Assembly (NCBI GenBank): GCA_034336665.1
Contig: JAPFBE010000002.1
Span: 78,064,905 to 78,128,904 of the forward strand
From: Luscinia megarhynchos
Taxonomy: Eukaryota; Chordata; Aves; Passeriformes; Turdidae
Reading direction: 5' to 3'
DNA: 64,000 nucleotides
In this document: positions 12,394 through 23,990 of the stretch, one piece after another
How the letters are laid out: every line of letters begins with the position of its first letter
Position numbering within the stretch: the stretch's first letter is position 1
The notes under the pieces: generated by a model
What the model saw: the letters and a program-made list of their open reading frames with translations, nothing else
Told to the model about the DNA's origin: nothing
The model's database searches: none
Position numbers and translations under genes: made by a program

Positions 12394-14493
12394 CTTAATT
12401 TCCTCAGCTTTGTTCATACAATGTACTCTTTAGAAGTTCTGTATTGCCTTCTTTCCAGGTTTCAAAGCAGCAGAAGCAAGTGATGAGTCAACTCAAGCCA
12501 TCTTTTTCTTCTCATTTTCCTCTAAACTCACTTCTCTTTCTTTGTCTTTCTATTCAGAGCTTCTACCATCTGTGCAAATTACAGGTCTGACTGTTTCTGT
12601 GATGCATCCTTGTGAGGAATCATGATCAAAGAAGGTAAAACATAGGTTATCATTTCCCCTGTCCCAAGCCCTCCTCACAGCCTTCTGTCTATCCCGTACA
12701 TAATCCAGTGTTTGGCTCAGCTTTCTTCAAGACACCAACATCAGGGCTATATTTAAGGTCTACAGAGTCTTCCCGTTGAACAGACAGAGCTTTAGCAATC
12801 TTAACAAATTTCTAAAGCTGTTGCCCAAATCATGATAAAGCTTTTGGTATTTTCACTGGACTTGAGAAATATAATACTATGTTAATACAAATATGAGGTC
12901 AAAATGTTTTTGCAAGATTATCTTCTCACCCCACTGCTCCAAAAACACCATCTCACTCTCTGCATCTTCCTTTCTGACCTCAAGTCATGCCAGTCTTCTG
13001 TGTACATGTTCTAGGGTCTCCGACAGAATCCTCCAACACTTTTATCATGTCAGAGATGGTGAGTTTTTGGGATGCAGTGAAAAGTGAGGGCTACCTCTCT
13101 GGTACATACATAAATATGCACTTTGTTCTCCTTCAAAATCTTGTCCTGCAATGCTCCTACCAAAAAAAATCCTTACAATAAGAAGGTCCTGGGTCTAAAT
13201 TCACCAGTTAAACACCTTCATTACTGTTTTAAGGACTTAAATGCAAAATGTGGATCCTTAAATTTTTTTATTAACCCTAGAAGATCAAGGATTGCCCAGA
13301 ATTGTGAGTTTGCTCCATAAAGCTATTCCACAGGTGTCTGGGAAAATCATCCCCACTGGGTATATACAGACTATGTATTATCACAGAGCTGAGTAGAGTG
13401 AGGTGTGCTTTATACCTGAGTCCATTGGGATGCTCAAATCTGTTGGACCTGCAAAGCCTGAACTGTGACCATCAAAGAGATAAACCAAAAAAAGAGCTGG
13501 GGGTAGCTTATCTTCTTTGAACCAAAAAGCACTTAGGATACAGAAGACCCAGGGTCAAAGTTTCATTTTGCATAAAATAATCTAGGTAAACTAACTTTTC
13601 TTCTGTAAGAATCTGAGCTTTATTCGTCTAGGAAGAAATGAATATTTGGTAGTGTCATACAGGTAAAATAGTTTTAACAGAAAAATCTGAGGAAGTACCT
13701 CTCTGGATTACCATATGGCTCAACAATTTGGGAAGTGTTTGATGTTCTAAGTCTGGAAAAGGCATACAAATATAGATACCTAACAATTCAGGTGAGGCTG
13801 GAAGTAGATGGTGAACTTCCAAACTAAGTTTTTCACCACATCAGCAAATATTAATTTCATCTGTGAAGTCATATATTTCACCTTAATAGAGTTTTTAATA
13901 AAAAAATAATTTAAATATGAGTTCAGAACAGAAAGGTCAATGGGAGTATATGCACAATACATGGGAGTATAGAAGGGAGATGTATTATCCCATATTATTC
14001 TTGTAAGGCTAATAATAACACCAAGGGCTGAGGTAAAAACCTCCTTAACAAGTCAGGCAGTAAACCTAAATGTACTGTGACTGATATTGGCCTTTTGGCT
14101 GATCTCTCTGCGTTTCTCATTCCCAAAGCTCCTTCTGCTCTCATAGGTGGTGTTTGCAGCCAAAAGGGCTTTCTGGTGGACCCACAGCTGGTCATACAAT
14201 TTCACTATAGTAGATTCAATTCATTGTATCCTATTTCTGTTTCCATACTGTCTATTAATGATCTATGAGACTCTTGAATGTTCTTGCTATGTGCAGGGAT
14301 TTGTGAGATAGTAGTTTTAAATTAATGCTCAGCTTGGAGCTGATTTTTCTGTACTCAAGAGCAAGATTTTCATTTTTTCATACTTGGTCTGTTCTAGTTG
14401 AGAACGAAGATGTGGGAAAGGTTTCTGTTGCCTGACTGGATGAATTTAACCTTTGAGTACGCTTTTTTTGGCCCACTTCACTCAAACTCTTGC
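12394..14493. other. Unique AT-rich non-coding DNA
   Basis: Only short chance frames of up to about 65 codons are present, with no repeats or RNA genes recognised. Confidence 0.55.
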
Positions 14494-14529
14494 CATGGAT
14501 GAATTAGAAGTTCATGGATGAATTAAAGT
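14494..14529. repeat. Tandem duplication, 19-bp period, two copies
   Basis: CATGGATGAATTAGAAGTT at 14494-14512 is followed directly by a second copy starting CATGGATGAATTA at 14513, which diverges after about 13-16 bases. Each copy contains a homeodomain-type ATTA core. It is a small tandem duplication without a coding frame. Confidence 0.8.
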
Positions 14530-15839
14530 CTTTACTCAAAGTGTGTGTGTTCTTTACGCAAGAGTTTCTTCCACTAAATCATAGTCAAGAGTGTCTGCAA
14601 AAAAATAAATAGAGAAGAATTGCAATGAAGCTGTTTTTTAAAAAGTTTAAAAAAATTACTGCATTTATCACTCTACACTAGAAAGATGGATTAATCAGGT
14701 TCCTGGTATTGTAACCAGTGTTACACTGCTACAGCAGAAGCAGCAAAAGTGGTGACAGAGATGGACACAGAGGGAGCACTGGTGACAGCAACAGATAAGC
14801 TTTAATGTTTAACACAGACCTTAATTTTAGTGTCTTTCTACATAGTGTCTTATAGAGACAGTCTTTTTGCATAAACATTTGCAATGTTTATCCAACACCC
14901 ACCTCTATAAGGGGCCTAATAATATCAGAGGCTTAAATATTGAACTGTTATATTTGTGTATTGTACTTATTGCTAACACTATATTTAATCAGTGATAAGC
15001 ATTAATCAGCATTTTTGCACTTATTTCACTAAGATTATTTTAACTTCTCTCTCTGCATGATGGTTCTCTTTTGAGCATCTTTGTTTCCACTGTTGCCCTT
15101 CAATCCATATCACGCTTTTTTTTTTTAAGCAAGTTGCCTTCATGTACCACATTTTCTTTGCATTGCAGCACTGTCTTGACTGGTGTGAACTGGCTTATTT
15201 GTACTTAAACCAAGCTGTAAGTTGAGCTCTAGAAGAGCATTTAATGCCACTAATAGGCTTTCAGTCCACACAACCAGACTAATCTAAGGGCAAAACACCT
15301 GAAAGATGCATACAAGGGACCAGACAGTGTGATGGATTTCCCTCCACAAGCCCTCCCCCTCTGAGCCACACTTGTTAGTGAGTGAGAAAGAGCCCAGGAG
15401 AGAGTCAGATGCCTCAGGGGGCCATAAACACAGAGTAAAGAGATGAAATGAGATTAAACACACAGGTGATGTCACACTCAAGACTTATTTGCCCCAAAAA
15501 TGCTGTGTACTGTTTAAATTAATAGAATTCTAATAGGCTTTAATATTGAGGTTCCATGATGTGCCAAAGACCACTAGTGCAGAATAGCTGTGGAAGGGCA
15601 CAGATATGCCCAAACCACTTCATGCTGAGGATGGCAGGTTAACTCCTCTTAGGCACACTGGAAAATAAGCTCAGACACTTGAAGGGTTTGGCCAATCCTT
15701 ATAAAATATTTTACAGGTATGTGTTAATATTCCTCACTAGTTGTTTTGTATGCTGAGCTCTCTGTCCTGGGAAGTCTGAGTTTATTAGACATCCATTATA
15801 ATTGACACATTGTTGAAGTAGGGGTGAATAGATGCATTA
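14530..15839. other. Unique AT-rich non-coding DNA
   Basis: No gene is recognised. The section 14880-15060 is AT-rich with several ATTA cores and could be part of a regulatory element, but nothing distinguishes it firmly from background. Confidence 0.5.
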
Positions 15840-16240
15840 GACAGATGATCTTAATTGGCTTTCATCCAAAAGAATTAAAATAAAAAGACAGCTGAATTTC
15901 ATTCACATTTTCAATTAGTAAAACTTCCTTTCATTATTATAATGCCTGCTGAAACAGCAGCCACATCAGGGTGACAAATCCCGTTATCATGCTTTCTGCA
16001 ATTGTCTTCCAAAACGGCGTCTATTGAAAGCATTGTCTGAGCGTGTGTATAATGCTGACAATCAAGCTCCACTCAGAGAGCTGGGGGAGGGTGTCTGACT
16101 GTGATCTATACAGAAATGCATTTCTTTCCCGTGCTGCTGGCTCTTCAGTGCTGTGTGCCTGCGCCGGGGCAATGCGCCCTGACAGGCAATGCGTACTGAC
16201 AAGATCAATCACCCAGCATTAGTGGAATTCTCATGCTTTC
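15840..16240. promoter_or_regulatory. Candidate conserved regulatory element with TGACA cluster and 17-bp duplication
   Basis: This stretch retains several CpGs in otherwise CpG-poor DNA. It contains four TGACA words on the plus strand, at 15972-15976, 16056-16060, 16180-16184 and 16197-16201. TGACA is the core recognised by TALE homeodomain proteins such as MEIS and PBX-partner factors. A near-perfect 17-bp tandem duplication (16168-16184 and 16185-16201) accounts for the last two. Homeodomain-type sites near 15850-15925 flank the cluster. No coding frame or repeat family fits. The regulatory reading is inference. Confidence 0.35.
16168..16201 (+). repeat. 17-bp tandem duplication
   Basis: GGCAATGCGCCCTGACA (16168-16184) is followed without a gap by GGCAATGCGTACTGACA (16185-16201), which is 15 of 17 identical. 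Each copy holds one CpG-containing GCAATGCG and one TGACA core. Confidence 0.85.
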
Positions 16241-19200
16241 CACCTATTTTTCTTCCCTTTCTTTATTGAGCATGATCCTCTGCAGGTGTTATTTGTTTGT
16301 CAGGCTGTTACATAGCAAATGTGGAAATAATTTTTTTTTAGGGAGTAGATAACAGCTGAACTCATATTGCAGACAATGGTTTCACACCGAAGTACTAATC
16401 GACGAGAATGTGAAAATAATTCTTTAGGCATTAGAGGAAGAAATAAACGGCTTCTTGGAGCTGGGGAGCAAACAAAGGGCATTAGGAGGCTGATTTTTAA
16501 AATCCTTTTTGAGTGGCTAACAAACCTAATGCATTTGTAATCCATTCCAGATTCTTAGCTTAGCCAACTCACCTAACTCAGCCAGACAAAATTATACTAT
16601 TTATTTGTTCCACAGGTGACACTGAAGAAAAACATGTGGATAACAAAAAAAACCAGCTCATCTGGGGCTGGCCTTATCCCATTTTCTTTTGCTGAGTTAT
16701 ATGCCAAGAGCCAAATGTATTGCCTTAGGGTTGTTTTGCTTTCATTTATTTAATTAATTACTTATTGAATAGTTCCAACTTACACAATTTCCTACATCAT
16801 CTAACTTTTGATGTCCATGTTCTCTTGTATCATCCCACCTGAAATGACACATATGGATCACAACTGTCACATTAGAGGTTGATGTTTGGTTTTCCTCATA
16901 CAGAAGCTGGAATCCATTAATTTCAAGCATCCTAACAGGATGCAGTTTGTCAATGCCAGAAATCCAGTTAATAGACTGAAAACTTGGCACTCTGATGCCA
17001 CAGAATTTCTGCAAATCACAGCCCTTTCACAGATGAGGGGCATTTTCAAGTTAATGTAATTGATAGTTTTTCTTTATTAAGATTTTTGGTTCCTTGTCTC
17101 ACATGCCTGTAAAAGTCCAGCATAACTGGGCCCTGCCAGGCTGGGAGAGTTCCTCACTCCTGGTCCTACCAGTTTAGTTTTCCACTTTTTCGTCTGGCTG
17201 GCCATCTTTGAAGGATTAATTAACCGTTAATTTAATGTCTGTCAGCATTTCTATTAAGTAAAACCAAGACAATTTTGCTCTTGGTCAGGTTTCTGGTAAG
17301 GAAGAAAATGTGTTTATTTTTTAATGATGTACTAGAGCTCCTGAAGTTGCTCTAAAAGATTCTTTATAAAGTGTGAAATATGAAAAAAACCAAAAGAATA
17401 AAACAAAACCTAAAACCAAAGCCACTAAGGAATAATGATGAAAAGGGAAGAACGCAAATCATTTCTCATCCTTCCTACTAGAGATGCATTTTATAGCTAA
17501 TGCATTTAATGAGTCAACATTGACTTATATTGCCTGAAAGCTCACTGAATTATTGAGTATCTGTGGTATAGATTATATGGAAAAAATAGTTTGAAATGGC
17601 TTTTTCCTCTGTGAAAATTTAATTTTATTTATATTCAGCTGCAGTTATTTTCCGAGGTTGTTATTAGATGAGTTCATCTTTCCTGTATATTTTAAAGAGC
17701 TAATGCAATTTAGTAAAAAATAGACTTTTTTGCAGAAGCTTTAGAAGCTCTGTGGTTTGAAAAACACCTGAGGAAAGCTTAACTGAAAGAAGGACAAAAG
17801 AATAAATCAACAACAACAGCATTTCTCTGAGACATATGTCTACTAATTTAGCCCGAATAAAGCGTCTGTCATATACTGGGCTTTTTTTCAGATGGATAAA
17901 TATTGACTTGGTTTGATTTTTTTTGTGTCCTCTAAATAAATAATAACAATCTGAATATTTAATTTTTTCCCTTGGGTAATAGGAGGGCATGCTGCTGGTG
18001 AAGAGAGATGAAGAGAGAACTGCTCCAGGCACAGGCATAGTACATCCTTCACTGTGGACTTGTTTATTACATTTTCAACTTCCAGTCTTGGGTGGTAGAT
18101 TGATTTGGCAGAGATTAGATAGGAGGTAGAAAGGAAAGCTGTCTTGTTAACCATTTCCCATATGATGATTTAATATTGACTTGGCACTATTCTTTAGTGC
18201 CCTGCAAGCAGACAGTTTTCCAAAAGGAATGGTATCTGCAGCTCATACTCAGAGCTCTTTCAATAGCTCTGCTTTGCAGACATTTCTCTGGAAAGCTGGC
18301 CATGGATGACACACCAGCGGGAGCCATATTAGCAATATCATGCTTGTCAAACACAGCTTTGAGAAATATTATTTATAGGGCTGTCTGGTAAACAAACCCA
18401 CTTTGTGAAAAACTTTCAAGTTTCAGAATGTGATTTCGGTCACATCAGAATGAAAACGTGAGCTGTCAAACTTTTGGGGGTTTTGAGGAGGGAAATAAAT
18501 ATCTTGGGGACTAGCCAGAATTTCCAGAATGTGCTCCCAGGATGGAAATGCCAGAACTCAGTCTGTGTTTCTTCTGAATCTGCAAAACACTCTTGATTCA
18601 GCAAAAAAATAAACATTTTTTTCATGTAAAAACATGTAATCAATGGTTTTTCTGTCATCCTCAGTGATTAGCCATCTAACACTTTATCCATCCAGTAACC
18701 TCTGTGCCTCTGCTATGGTTCTCCACAGCTCCTGCCTGGCTAGTTAAACCTTTCATCTTTGTTACTGCTAATCCATCTGGTGCTTCTTAGGTGAAAAAGA
18801 GTTATTAAACAATATGATTTGCCACCACAGTTGAAATAGATCACCTTTCTTTAACCATGCTGTCTTTCAGGGCTGTGTGTCCCAAGCTGCATGTGCCTCA
18901 CAGTGACCATAGCTGAAGATTCTGGCTCCTGAGTGCAGCCCTCAAAAACAATAACGTGTTAAGATTTTGGTTTCACTGGACCACAGCTTAAATTAATGAA
19001 CTTTGGAGCAGAAAATCTCTATGCATCTCCACCTTTCAAACCAGGTTCTTGTCCTCTGCTATTAGATTCTGAAAAGAAGTACTCATTGTTTAGTTTTCAT
19101 ATTCTTAAGTCAGAAGCTGCTCTCATGCATCAAACTAGTCTGGTACACTTTGCAGAATAAAGGCCTTATGTTGTAAATTCTTCTCTAAAACATCTTTCCA

Positions 19201-19796
19201 TTTGGGCAGTGATTACATATTGTAGAGATAATTCCCATTCTAAGAGTACCACACAGTGAAGCCTTATTTCCTCTGGTCATTGCCACCATGCAAATAACCA
19301 GCCAGCAGCAGCAAAGACCCAGAGTTGCTGCTGGCATAACGGCAAATTCATGTGCATAACAAGTGATGACAGAAAGGGCACAGTCACAGCATAAGGGAAA
19401 TATTAAAAAACCCAAACTTTCATTAGCAGGAATTAATTTGCACGGTCTTGCCAGGCCTACTGCACATGCTTAGGAGTTGTGTAAATAAATATCACTGTCC
19501 TTCTGCTGTAGCTGTGAAGCTTGGTATAATTTAGGGATGAGCCTGTGGCTGTGGGAAGCACTGGGAAGAGATCCCATGTGCTCTGCTCCCCAGCCTGTGC
19601 TCTGAGCACCACAGCATGCTGCCTCCCAATAAAGCATGGCATGAGACTGTCAGACAGCCTGGCATAGCAGTGTATGGAGGAGGGTATCCTAGCTCAGGGC
19701 ACAGTGACCAGCCAGCACATATGACAGAACAAACCTCCAGAAATGGAGGAAAATGCATACCAGGCAGGTGGCTGTATCTTGTGTGCCACACTCAGC
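16241..19796. other. Unique AT-rich non-coding DNA
   Basis: No gene, RNA gene or repeat family is recognised. Chance frames reach about 112 codons (17700-18038, minus strand) without any domain. Confidence 0.55.
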
Positions 19797-19936
19797 ATCA
19801 CAGAACCATAGGAGGGTTTGGGTTATAGCCAGACCTTAGAGGTTGTGCAGGTTCCAACCCCCTGCCATCAGCAGGGACACCCCTCACTGCAACAGGTTGC
19901 TCAAAGCCCCCATCCAATCTGGTCCTGCACACTTTA
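19797..19936 (-). mobile_element. CR1 LINE, 3' end fragment (minus strand)
   Basis: Read on the plus strand, the segment starts with the CR1 tail remnant (ATCACAGAACCATAG) and runs through the typical block that includes GGTTCCAACCCC, CTGCCATCAGCAGGGACACC and GGTTGCTCAAAGCCCC. This is the reverse complement of the conserved 3' region of chicken-type CR1 retrotransposons, so the element lies on the minus strand. CR1 copies are normally 5'-truncated, as here: about 140 bp remain of a multi-kilobase element. It carries no reverse transcriptase and is inactive. Avian-type CR1 is the main reason for calling the host a bird. Confidence 0.9.
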
Positions 19937-22839
19937 AAATACCTCATCTGAGGAAGGGTTAAAATTTGATCCTTCAACAAAATTCTCTCTTCACAGGCAG
20001 CAGAAGGAGCTTGTGCATAAGCCTGTGAGGGGAGCACACACTGAATTTATTCCCACAAGGCCCCAGGAAGGTGCAGGCATATACAACACATGTATTATGT
20101 TGCATACCCAGCCCCAGGCTCTCTGCACCTTTTGGAGGGGTGGTCAGACTGAAGGCTCAAGTAAGGCCACCATGAGGTGCTATCCATGCAGACACCCCTC
20201 AAGATCTAATGGGACCTTTGGTCTGAAGACCTTAATGTGGTAAAGCACCTACAATGTTTCACAGATAAAGGTCTAGACTAGAAATGGAAAGCCTCTCTCC
20301 AAAGAAATACTGCACTTCTGGGACAAGGTTCACTGGTTTAGCTGGTGTTCTTTGCCTTTAGGTTGTGGCTGCTCATAGTAATGTCTTACCTCACTCTCCA
20401 TGTGGCTGAACTTTGAATGGAGGGTGACATTGTTTACAGGACACTCCTATACCAAAACCACATGCTGAAGGAGGCTCTGAGTTATTCTGAGGTCACCTAA
20501 AATTGCAATGTGAGCAAAATCTGACCTATAATTTCACACTATATTTGTACAGCATTGCTGCTTTAGGAGAAATACAGTTAAAATACTTTCATACAAATAA
20601 TCCTCATTTAAGAATTTATCTAAGTTTTTAAAATTGAAACACACACAAGTAGAAAAGTCTTGTTCAATATGATGTTACCTCCTTGGAACTCACTTTTGGG
20701 CTGCCAAAAGTCGTGTTGGTTTCTTTTCTCCATTCCATGAACCAGCATAAAAATCTTGGTGGAAAAGCAAACTGCTGCTCTGAGCCAGCCTTTGCTGCTT
20801 ACAAACAGCATCATCTGGAGAACAGCCTCACACTGACCCACCATGCTGAAGCACTAATTTGAGAAAGAGAGAGGAATTATAAATACAGATCCTTCTGGAT
20901 CACTGAAAGTGACAGAATGTCTCTTGCTTTTAAGACTATCTTGCATTTTAATTTAAGGGAGTCTATAGTTTCTAAACTCTGTGTAAATATATATTTGATT
21001 TTCTAAAATCTTTAAGTCTATACCTTTTTTATTATTTTTTAAATTATTGTTTCTGCTCATCTCAATTTGTTACTGCGAATCATTTCTTTCAAAAATAATA
21101 CATGGAAGTAATTGCAGTCTTTAGAAACACAGAAAGAGATGGTCTTTGATACAGCAGAAAGTATGAACATTAATTAGTGCAAACCACACAGCCCAAAAAC
21201 TCGTTGTGTCTGCAACAGACAAAAATCCATATTTCAAACCTAAATGACAACAGGCAGACCTTTTCACATCCATACAATAAAGGACTTGTAATATCACCAA
21301 TAAAATAGTGGTTGTTATTAGCAGGCACTGTGGTCCAACATCTGGCAAGACTCTTTTAGGCCTTGCTACACTCCTAAGATGGTGGCAGTGGTGCCAGGCC
21401 ATGAAGACAGCAGGAGTGACAGAAGGGGATCCAGTTGATTCTTTATATTAATTGATGTATTAAATGCTGGAGTCATACTGAGCAAAGATAGGTTGCATTG
21501 CTGCTTTTGCCTTGGTTTTGTTGTCATCAGGATTAATTTAGGCTAATGTTATAGCTTTCCCCTGGGCTTCTTATAAAGAATTGATAATTTACTAAAGCAT
21601 ATTTGGGGGGATATTTTTTTCTAAAGAGCACAGTGATGCTCTTTTATCAGCATAACCACTCAAACTGTGTCCACTGTCTAAAAGCAATTTATACAAATCA
21701 TAATCACTTGAGAATTTTATTCTGAAATTAAGGTTTTAAGAGTTTTGATTAATTCACTAATTTCAAGATTTCTGCTTTGAATACTTGAACAGTGTGGATT
21801 AGCACTTTGTCATCCATGGTATATAGAGCGTGCCACACTCATGATGTCTCAAAACTGAACTTAAACCACAATTTAATCTAACACCAAGCAGGAGAAATGG
21901 TGATGGAAATTACATGAGGTCACACAACTTTCAAAGATGATTCATAGCCTAGGATCCCATGAAGGTGCTGTGAAACCTTGCAGTCATCAATTTCAGCCCT
22001 ATAGAAGAACTAAGTACACAGAAATTTACTCTAATCAGAAAAACGTTAACTTTACTGTGCACAGAACAGTACACTGCATCTAAAAAATGTCACGTTCTTC
22101 TATTTCATACTCTCCCTTGACCAGGACCAGTCAGCCAAAAGTTGGTGGAAACTGTTTGGTATCACTCTGTACCTGCTGTTTTTCCTTTGTCAGAGTCAGG
22201 TGTCCCTTTGGCCTCAGTTTCCCACGTTCAGGGAATGTGATGTGAAATGCTGGGATATATCACAGCATGACTGGGGTTTATTATTTACAATTATCCCAAT
22301 GGCTATGAGCATTCTTCACATGGATACTGATCTGCAGCACAGAGAATGCAGTGGAGAGGTCTGTTTGGATATTTCATTATTGCTCCAGCAACAGCATGCA
22401 GTCCTCCTGACTAGAAGAGAGCTCTATGGGAGAAACCTCTCAAACATTACAGATGATCTAGGGGGAGGTTCTAATATGAGAGTACCATGGAGGACAAATT
22501 AATACCAGCCACATAACATTCATGGCTGACATGCTGCTAAAGGTGGGTTCTGTGGCCAACAGATCAGACAGAACTGGGATGCCTCCTTCTACTTTTTCTG
22601 CTACAGATTTCCTAGGTGTGCATCTCAGGGTTTGTGCTTTGCCTGTCAGAGCACACCCTCATTGTCACATGGATGGGAAAGGGCCAGGGGTAGAGCTAAA
22701 CCTCTGCCTCCACAATCTATGGTTTCCAGAGATGCATTTGAAATCACACAAAGACCTCCAAAAGCACCCAAGAACTGAGGAAACCGAAGCTGTGGAGCAG
22801 TAGTCAGAACAGACATCACATGTGGTTTAACTGAATTTG
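19937..22839. other. Unique non-coding DNA
   Basis: Nothing recognised. Two plus-strand frames of 100 and 93 codons (22200-22502 and 22522-22803) lie end to end but show no family signature. I do not call them genes. Confidence 0.5.
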
Positions 22840-23010
22840 TCTGGAGTCCAATTAAGCAATAAGACTCGATAGGGTGTGTCGTGTTACTGGGCCATTAATG
22901 CAAGTCCCTGGGGCACTGTGGGGCACAGGGCCAGGGTGCAAAGTGCATTAACAGCCCGGGAATACAAGCTTTGTCATGTCCCATTGTTTTCACAGGATAA
23001 TGTTTGTCTT
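22840..23010. promoter_or_regulatory. Candidate conserved element with nested inverted repeats
   Basis: A perfect 8-bp inverted repeat, TTAATGCA (22895-22902) against TGCATTAA (22944-22951), encloses a second inverted pair, CCCTGG (22906-22911) against CCAGGG (22931-22936). The flanks keep several CpGs in CpG-poor surroundings. The arms resemble homeodomain or POU half-sites (ATTAATGCA). The layout could bind a dimeric factor or fold as RNA if transcribed. No coding frame or repeat family explains it. Function is inferred. Confidence 0.35.
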
Positions 23011-23439
23011 TCGAAATGAAAGAGCAAGGCAAGGTCCTTGAGAAATTTGGGAACCAAGATCAAATTTTCATGTGGGAGTTTAGCAGAATGGAAGACATGG
23101 GTTTGGAGATGTGGGATGGAAGACTGGTGGCTGCCTGGAGCTTCTTGTTACACTTCAGGCATCTCGCTGATGGGCAGGTAAAGATCATTTTTGTAACTTC
23201 TGAGTTCACCTGGTTTTTGGGTGAAAATATGTGAAAGGCCATTTTAAAAAAATAAAGTTTCTTAATTCACCTGCTCCAGGTAGCATAGTAGTATGTGCTT
23301 TCAATTTTTGGCCAAGAAAATCAAGGTATTTACTGTCATCTTTGGTATGCAATATTGTAAAGATTGTTGAGGATTTCTGGAAACCTCATCTTAGAGCAGT
23401 GGTGAAATAATCTGGTTAGACTGACATCAGAACTCAGGA

Positions 23440-23990
23440 CAAAAGCAATGGACCAGCAAACGAGTGGTTCAATCAATACAGGTTTAAATTATGATAATAA
23501 ATAATTATGTCAATCAATATGGTTTCATGGAAAATACATCTTGTCAAATTCATTTAATCATATTTTTCATAAAATTACTATATATATTGGTAAAGGTGTT
23601 TGCAATGACTTAATATACTTACACTGAATCACTTCACCTTAGTACCCCAAGAATACCCTGATTCAAAATTAGCATCATACAACATCAATATTTCAAATAT
23701 GAAATGGATTCAAAACTGACCATATGATAGCATTCAGAGAAATGCCATTAATGGGCTTTTCTATTCAATCTAGAGGGCCTGCAGTGGCATCCCAAAGATG
23801 GTGAGTGTGATGATGAGGTTCAGTATTTTTATAAGTAAGCTCATATATAAGCTTATAAGTGGGAAATAATGGAAATTTTTAGACAGGTAAATAAATACTG
23901 CTGAGGAGAATTAATAAACAAACTGCATAATAAAACAGTATAGAGCCCTTAGATAAAGTGAAATAAATTGAATGTCATGCACTTTCATAA
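23440..23990 (+). mobile_element. Ancient CR1-like LINE fossil, reverse-transcriptase region
   Basis: The plus strand carries a decayed reading of the CR1/L3-type ORF2 reverse transcriptase. Around 23515-23560 the frame reads QYGFMENTSC, which fits the family's Q-H-G-F-x-x-x-x-S-C block. It is followed by a hydrophobic stretch and LVKVFAMT, in the place of the family's LVDxGxAxD. At 23690-23720 the nucleotides AAATGGATTCAAAACTG match the common ancient-CR1 wording, and around 23775-23795 a G-L-Q-W-H-P-like piece stands where the G-V-P-Q-G block is expected. Stops and indels break it throughout. The right end is uncertain; weak resemblance continues to about 23990. It is clearly older than the three 3'-end copies in this window. 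Confidence 0.6.
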
